Assembly (NCBI RefSeq): GCF_902459735.1 | Contig: NZ_CABPRV010000006.1 | Coordinates: forward strand, 236,332-300,331 | Direction: 5' to 3' | Source of the DNA: Pandoraea capi | GTDB lineage: Bacteria; Pseudomonadota; Gammaproteobacteria; Burkholderiales; Burkholderiaceae | Length of the DNA stretch: 64,000 nucleotides | Shown: positions 60,386-64,000 of the stretch, piece after piece | Numbering within the stretch: position 1 is the stretch's first letter | How the letters are laid out: every line of letters begins with the position of its first letter | The notes under the pieces: model-generated | Told to the model about the DNA's origin: nothing | The model's database searches: none | The model's input: the letters and a program-made list of their open reading frames with translations, nothing else | Made by a program: the position numbers and the translations under genes

Positions 60386-60990
60386 CAGTAATCCTCGCGC
60401 GTTGGGAATTCCGGCAGATCGTTATCGGTGTCGTCCGAAGTTTCGGTCTCTGTCGAGCCGGTGCCCAGCAAATCCTTGAGTACCTGGAAGAGTTCGCGGA
60501 AAGCCTTGGGCGGCTTCTGCGTTGCCTGCTCCCGGCGGGCGTTACGAATCAGCGTGCGCAGTTGCTGAGCATCTGCCGTGGGGTGCTGGGTGACCAGCTC
60601 GGTCAGCGCCTCGTCCTTGGCCAGCAAGCGTTCGCGCCAGCGTTCCAGCGCGTGCAGCTTGGCGGTTTCTGCCTTGGAGACGCCCTTGATGACGTCCAGA
60701 GCACGTTGAATGGCCTCGATTTCCTTTTCGTCCAGCGTGCGCATTTGCTTGCCGACGTACTGCATTTGGCGGCGGCGGCCTTCATGCGCGGTGATCGTGC
60801 GGCAATCCCGGACGGCGCGTTCGAGGTTTTCGGGCATCGGCACGCGGGCGAGCGCGTCCTTGGCCAGGTTGACCAGTTCTTCGCCCAGATCCTGAAGGGC
60901 ATGCGACTCGCGCTTGCGCTGGGATTTGCTCGGGCCTTCGTCGGAAAGCTCGCTGTGGGCGATACGGTTAAAGCGTTGAATGTGCGTCAT
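60385..60990 (-). CDS. darP: Ribosome biogenesis factor DarP (YjgA, DUF615)
   Basis: From ATG 60990 it has 201 residues: PSKSQRKRESHALQDLGEEL, then the MQYVGKQMRTLDEKEIEAIQRA stretch and LHALERWRERLLAKDEALTE of the family. It is highly charged and helical and binds 50S precursors in late assembly. The C-terminus is acidic (DDTDNDLPEFPTREDY). The same operon includes mog. Confidence 0.93.
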   Translation of the reverse strand: MTHIQRFNRIAHSELSDEGPSKSQRKRESHALQDLGEELVNLAKDALARVPMPENLERAVRDCRTITAHEGRRRQMQYVGKQMRTLDEKEIEAIQRALDVIKGVSKAETAKLHALERWRERLLAKDEALTELVTQHPTADAQQLRTLIRNARREQATQKPPKAFRELFQVLKDLLGTGSTETETSDDTDNDLPEFPTREDY

Positions 60991-61105
60991 AGCCGCTATT
61001 GTAACGCGGCGCGCGGCGTCCAAATAGTTGCCTGGGCTACGCACGACGGCGCGCAAGTCGCGCTAAGATGGCGGTTCCTATTCAGCCACTGACCGAATCG
61101 CGCCG

Positions 61106-62464
61106 ATGTCCCAAGCGACCCAGCACTTCACGCATACCCAGGATCAACTCAAGGAAATCGTCAGCGACGTCTTGCAGTACGCCCGTTCGCTTGGCGCAAC
61201 CGACGCCGCGGCCGAAATATCCGAGGGCGACGGTCTGTCGGTTTCGGTGCGGCGCGGTAAGGTCGAGACCATCGAGCGCAACCGCGACAAGCTGGTCGGC
61301 GTGACCGTTTTCATCGGCCAGCGTCGCGGTAACGCCAGCACGTCCGATTTCTCCCGCAAGGCGCTGCACGACACCGTCGACGCCGCCTACAACATTGCCC
61401 GTTTCACAGCAGAAGACGATTGCGCAGGACTCGCCGAGTCCGAACTGCTCGAAATGCACCCGCAGGATCTGTCGCTGTTCCATCCGTGGGACATCACGGC
61501 AGACGAAGCCGTCGAACTGGCGCGGCGCGCCGAGAAAGCGGCGCTGGATGTGAGCCCTGTCATTCGGAATTCCGAAGGTGCAGGCGTCTCGGCCCAGCAT
61601 TCGCAGTTCATGCTCGGTACGACGCGTGGCTTCCTGTCGGGTTATCCGTATTCCCGCCATTACCTGTCGGTGTCGCCGATTGCCGGTTCCGGCAGCCATA
61701 TGCAGCGCGACGACTGGTATTCGTCCAAGCGCGCTGCGGGCGATCTGGCCTCGCCCGAGGCGGTCGGCCGGTATGCCGCCGAACGGGCGCTGGCTCGACT
61801 GCACGCTCGCAAGCTTTCCACGCGCAAGTGTGCGGTCCTCTTCGAGGCGCCGCTTGCTGCCGGACTGCTTGGGGCGTTCGTCCAGGGCGTGAGCGGCGGA
61901 GCGTTGTACCGCAAGGCGACGTTCCTCGTCGACACGCTGGGCAAGCCCGTGTTTGCCGATCACGTGGGTATTCACGAAGACCCGCACGTGCCGCGTGCCA
62001 TGGGCAGCGCGCCGTATGACGAGGAAGGCGTGAAGACGCGTGCTCGTGATGTCGTTAGCGATGGCGTGGTGCAAGGCTACTTCCTGTCGACCTATTCGGC
62101 CCGCAAGCTCGGCATGCAGACGACCGGCAACGCCGGCGGTTCGCACAACCTGCGCATGTACAGCAAGCTGACGGCGCCGACCGATGACTTCCGCGCCATG
62201 CTGCGTAAGCTCGGCACCGGGTTGCTCGTGACCGAGCTGATGGGACAGGGTGTGAACTATGTGACGGGGGATTACTCGCGCGGCGCGTCCGGTTTCTGGG
62301 TCGAGAATGGCGAAATCCAGTACCCGGTCGAAGAAATCACGCTGGCGGGCAATTTGAACGACATGTTCCGTCAGATCGTTGCGATCGGTGCGGACACGCT
62401 GGTGCGTGGTACGAAAGAGGTCGGGTCAATCCTGATTGAACAAATGACCATTGCTGGTCATTGA
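61106..62464 (+). CDS. pmbA: Metalloprotease PmbA (TldE)
   Basis: A 452-residue TldD/TldE family protein. The N-terminal DAAAEISEGDGLSVSVRRGK, then ETIERNRDKLVGVTVFIGQR and the C-terminal GEIQYPVEEITLAGNLNDMF are typical of PmbA. It works with TldD to degrade unfolded or modified peptides. TldD is not in the window; TldE members lack the metal site, so PmbA is the partner subunit. It is divergent from darP. Confidence 0.93.
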   Translation: MSQATQHFTHTQDQLKEIVSDVLQYARSLGATDAAAEISEGDGLSVSVRRGKVETIERNRDKLVGVTVFIGQRRGNASTSDFSRKALHDTVDAAYNIARFTAEDDCAGLAESELLEMHPQDLSLFHPWDITADEAVELARRAEKAALDVSPVIRNSEGAGVSAQHSQFMLGTTRGFLSGYPYSRHYLSVSPIAGSGSHMQRDDWYSSKRAAGDLASPEAVGRYAAERALARLHARKLSTRKCAVLFEAPLAAGLLGAFVQGVSGGALYRKATFLVDTLGKPVFADHVGIHEDPHVPRAMGSAPYDEEGVKTRARDVVSDGVVQGYFLSTYSARKLGMQTTGNAGGSHNLRMYSKLTAPTDDFRAMLRKLGTGLLVTELMGQGVNYVTGDYSRGASGFWVENGEIQYPVEEITLAGNLNDMFRQIVAIGADTLVRGTKEVGSILIEQMTIAGH

Positions 62465-62576
62465 TGCTGCAAAAGTCTGCGATGGCGCCACAAACACGTT
62501 GCGTTTGTGCGCCATTGCGGGGCAAATGCTCAATTATCGTGTCAGTCTGAAGCGGTTTGCGATATGCTTAGGAGTT

Positions 62577-62598
62577 TTCTTAAGCCGTGGCTTAAGAA
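62577..62598. promoter_or_regulatory. Perfect palindrome upstream of the ABC binding-protein gene
   Basis: Arms TTCTTAAGCC and GGCTTAAGAA are separated by two bases. It lies 85 bases before the ATG in the pmbA-livJ gap and is not followed by a T run, so an operator is more likely than a terminator. A second, longer hairpin lies at 62482-62515. Confidence 0.55.
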
Positions 62599-62682
62599 CG
62601 GACACGGTAGTTAGGGTAACGGGCGCGCTCACAAGGCGCGCCTTCTCATAACTAGAGACTAGGTATTGGAGGAAGAGGACTC

Positions 62683-63834
62683 ATGAAAAGCACCATGACC
62701 AAGTTGCTGAGCGCACTTGTTGCCACGGGGATGGTGGCTGCGGCCCACGCAGCCGATCTGAAGATCGGTGTGGCCGAGGCGCTGTCGGGCGGCGCGGCGC
62801 AGTACGGCGCTGCCATCAAGAACGGTTTCCAGCTCGCGGCTGACGAAATCAACCAGGCCGGCGGCGTCAACGGCAACAAGCTCGTACTTCAGATCGAAGA
62901 CGAGCAGGGCAAGAAGGAAGAGGCGATCAACGTTTTCAAGAAGCTGATCTTCCAGGACAAGGTGCTCATGGTGTTCGGTCCGACGCTGTCGAATTCGGCA
63001 CAGGCTGCCGATCCGATCGCACAAGCCGGCAAGACGGTGGCCTTCGGTACGTCGAACACGGCTGACGGCATTACCTCCATTGGCGACTACATCTTCCGTA
63101 ACTCGGTGACCGAAGCCGACGTGCTGCCGGAGACCATCAAGGTGACGGCCAAGCACACGGGCATCAAGAAGGTTGCCGTGCTGTACGGTAACGACGATGT
63201 GTTCACCAAGAGCGGTTACGACAACTTCAAGAAGGCGCTTGAAGACCTGAAGATCCCGACGACGACGACCGAAACGTTCGCCAAGGGCGATGTGGACTTC
63301 AAGGCTCAGCTCACGAAGATCAAGGCCACCAACCCGGACGCCATCGTGCTGTCGGCGCTGATCGCCGAAGGCGCACCGATCATGGTGCAGGCGCGTCAAC
63401 TGGGGATCAACGTGCCGTTCATCGGCGGCAACGGCATGAACTCGGTCAAGATCTTCGATCTGGCCAAGGGCAGCTCGGACGGCCTGTGGGTGGGTAGCCC
63501 GTGGTCGATCGAGAACAACACGCCGGCCAACACGAAGTTCATCGCCGCTTACAAGGCGAAGTACAACGTGGCGCCGGACCAGTTCGCTGCGCAGTCGTAT
63601 GACGCCATGTACATCGCGGCAGATGCGCTCAAGAACGTGAAGATTTCGGGCAATCTGGAAGCGGATCGCAAGGCACTGCGCGACGCGCTGCCGAAGGTCA
63701 CGCATGAAGGCGCGACGGGCAAGTTCGCTTTCCGTCAGGCCATGGGCAAGAACGGCAAGCCGGCCGGCTATGACGCACAACAAGCACCGATCGTCAGTGT
63801 GACGAAGGGTGGCAAGTACGTCATCGAGAAGTAA
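62683..63834 (+). CDS. Branched-chain amino acid type ABC transporter substrate-binding protein
   Basis: A 383-residue periplasmic binding protein. A signal peptide (LLSALVATGMVAAAHA, mature ADLKIGVAEA) precedes a type I periplasmic fold: GGAAQYGAAIKNGFQLAADE, PNNLQ-like ITSIGDYIFRNSVTEADVLP, VAVLYGNDDVFTKSGYDNFK. It delivers a ligand of the LIV/amide family to a permease; the first codons of a permease gene follow at 63964. GGAGG lies about ten bases before the ATG. Confidence 0.9.
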   Translation: MKSTMTKLLSALVATGMVAAAHAADLKIGVAEALSGGAAQYGAAIKNGFQLAADEINQAGGVNGNKLVLQIEDEQGKKEEAINVFKKLIFQDKVLMVFGPTLSNSAQAADPIAQAGKTVAFGTSNTADGITSIGDYIFRNSVTEADVLPETIKVTAKHTGIKKVAVLYGNDDVFTKSGYDNFKKALEDLKIPTTTTETFAKGDVDFKAQLTKIKATNPDAIVLSALIAEGAPIMVQARQLGINVPFIGGNGMNSVKIFDLAKGSSDGLWVGSPWSIENNTPANTKFIAAYKAKYNVAPDQFAAQSYDAMYIAADALKNVKISGNLEADRKALRDALPKVTHEGATGKFAFRQAMGKNGKPAGYDAQQAPIVSVTKGGKYVIEK

Positions 63835-63963
63835 GTAGCCCGGCAGTACTTGAAGAAGTCCGCATGGGCGTAGGGCCGAAAGGCGCTACGCCCATCGGCG
63901 TTTCTGGCGCACGTCGCCCCCCATACGACGCGCGCTCCCGTCCCTTAGGCTGGAATACACACC

Positions 63964-64000
63964 ATGCTGGAACAGCAACTCGTCAACGCGCTCTCCCTCG
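63964..64000 (+). CDS. ABC transporter permease, LivH-like (start only)
   Basis: The final 37 bases from ATG 63964 encode MLEQQLVNALSL, the usual opening of Burkholderiaceae LivH permeases, 129 bases after the binding-protein stop. The rest is outside the window, so the identification rests on these 12 residues plus position. Confidence 0.6.
   Translation, partial: MLEQQLVNALSL

Noticed and set aside
1-64000. CRISPR array, prophage, insertion sequence, integrase or transposase, tRNA or rRNA gene
   Set aside because: Looked for and not seen; no spaced direct repeats, no transposase motifs, and no tRNA-like fold other than in tmRNA.

Overview
The window is a high-GC, densely packed chromosomal segment of a betaproteobacterium in the Burkholderiaceae. 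A Pandoraea-like organism is my best guess, from gene content and order rather than from any search. Supporting signs are the ybgC-tolQ-tolR order, the rpsP-rimM-trmD-rplS operon, a Burkholderia-type trimeric porin, a DUF2501 protein, a PA0069-type radical SAM protein, and a one-piece tmRNA that encodes the tag ANDETFALAA. There is no insertion sequence, prophage, CRISPR array, rRNA or tRNA gene. About 62 protein genes, one tmRNA gene, nine intrinsic-type terminators and several operator-like palindromes can be supported.

Region by region: 0-1.4 kb is the start of the Tol-Pal envelope cluster. 1.7-7.6 kb holds single metabolic genes (hydroxyacid dehydrogenase, IclR regulator, ACT-domain GcvR-like protein, phosphoribosyltransferase, TauE/SafE exporter, PAP2 phosphatase). 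7.9-14.5 kb is an accessory stretch with an Mrr-related protein, DUF2501, a PaiB-like protein, a secreted NUC1 nuclease, and a gene-poor, visibly more AT-rich patch with two related 55-61 aa membrane proteins and several palindromes. 14.7-24.0 kb carries an M20 peptidase and then a minus-strand run (small orphan, MFS transporter, PyrK-like and PyrD-like proteins, carbamoylase-type amidase) beside a porin and a divergent XRE regulator. The same 16-bp palindrome (best copy GTCTAAATATTTAGAC) recurs at three promoter-proximal places in it. I read this as a regulated catabolic locus, possibly for orotate, dihydroorotate or related ureido compounds.

24.2-37.6 kb holds a 538-aa orphan, a three-subunit membrane dehydrogenase (gluconate 2-dehydrogenase type: Tat-exported small subunit, GMC flavoprotein, tri-heme cytochrome c), an MFS/LysR pair, a LysE exporter, a penicillin V acylase-type hydrolase, and an SDR/TetR pair with matching operators. 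37.7-44.0 kb contains the tmRNA gene, a 1336-aa AsmA-like DUF748 protein, gph and ubiG. 44.0-47.1 kb is an alanine catabolism module (ald, dadA, divergent Lrp-type regulator). 47.2-52.2 kb has a SplB-related radical SAM protein preceded by a LexA-type box, then DUF2520, TM2, META lipoprotein and PQQ-type sugar dehydrogenase genes.

52.3-62.5 kb is conserved core: rpsP-rimM-trmD-rplS, a CoA-pyrophosphatase Nudix protein, a CobD/CbiB-like protein, rsgA with an M48 protease, orn, a MogA-type protein with darP/yjgA, and pmbA. The window ends with a branched-chain amino acid type ABC binding protein and the first codons of its permease.
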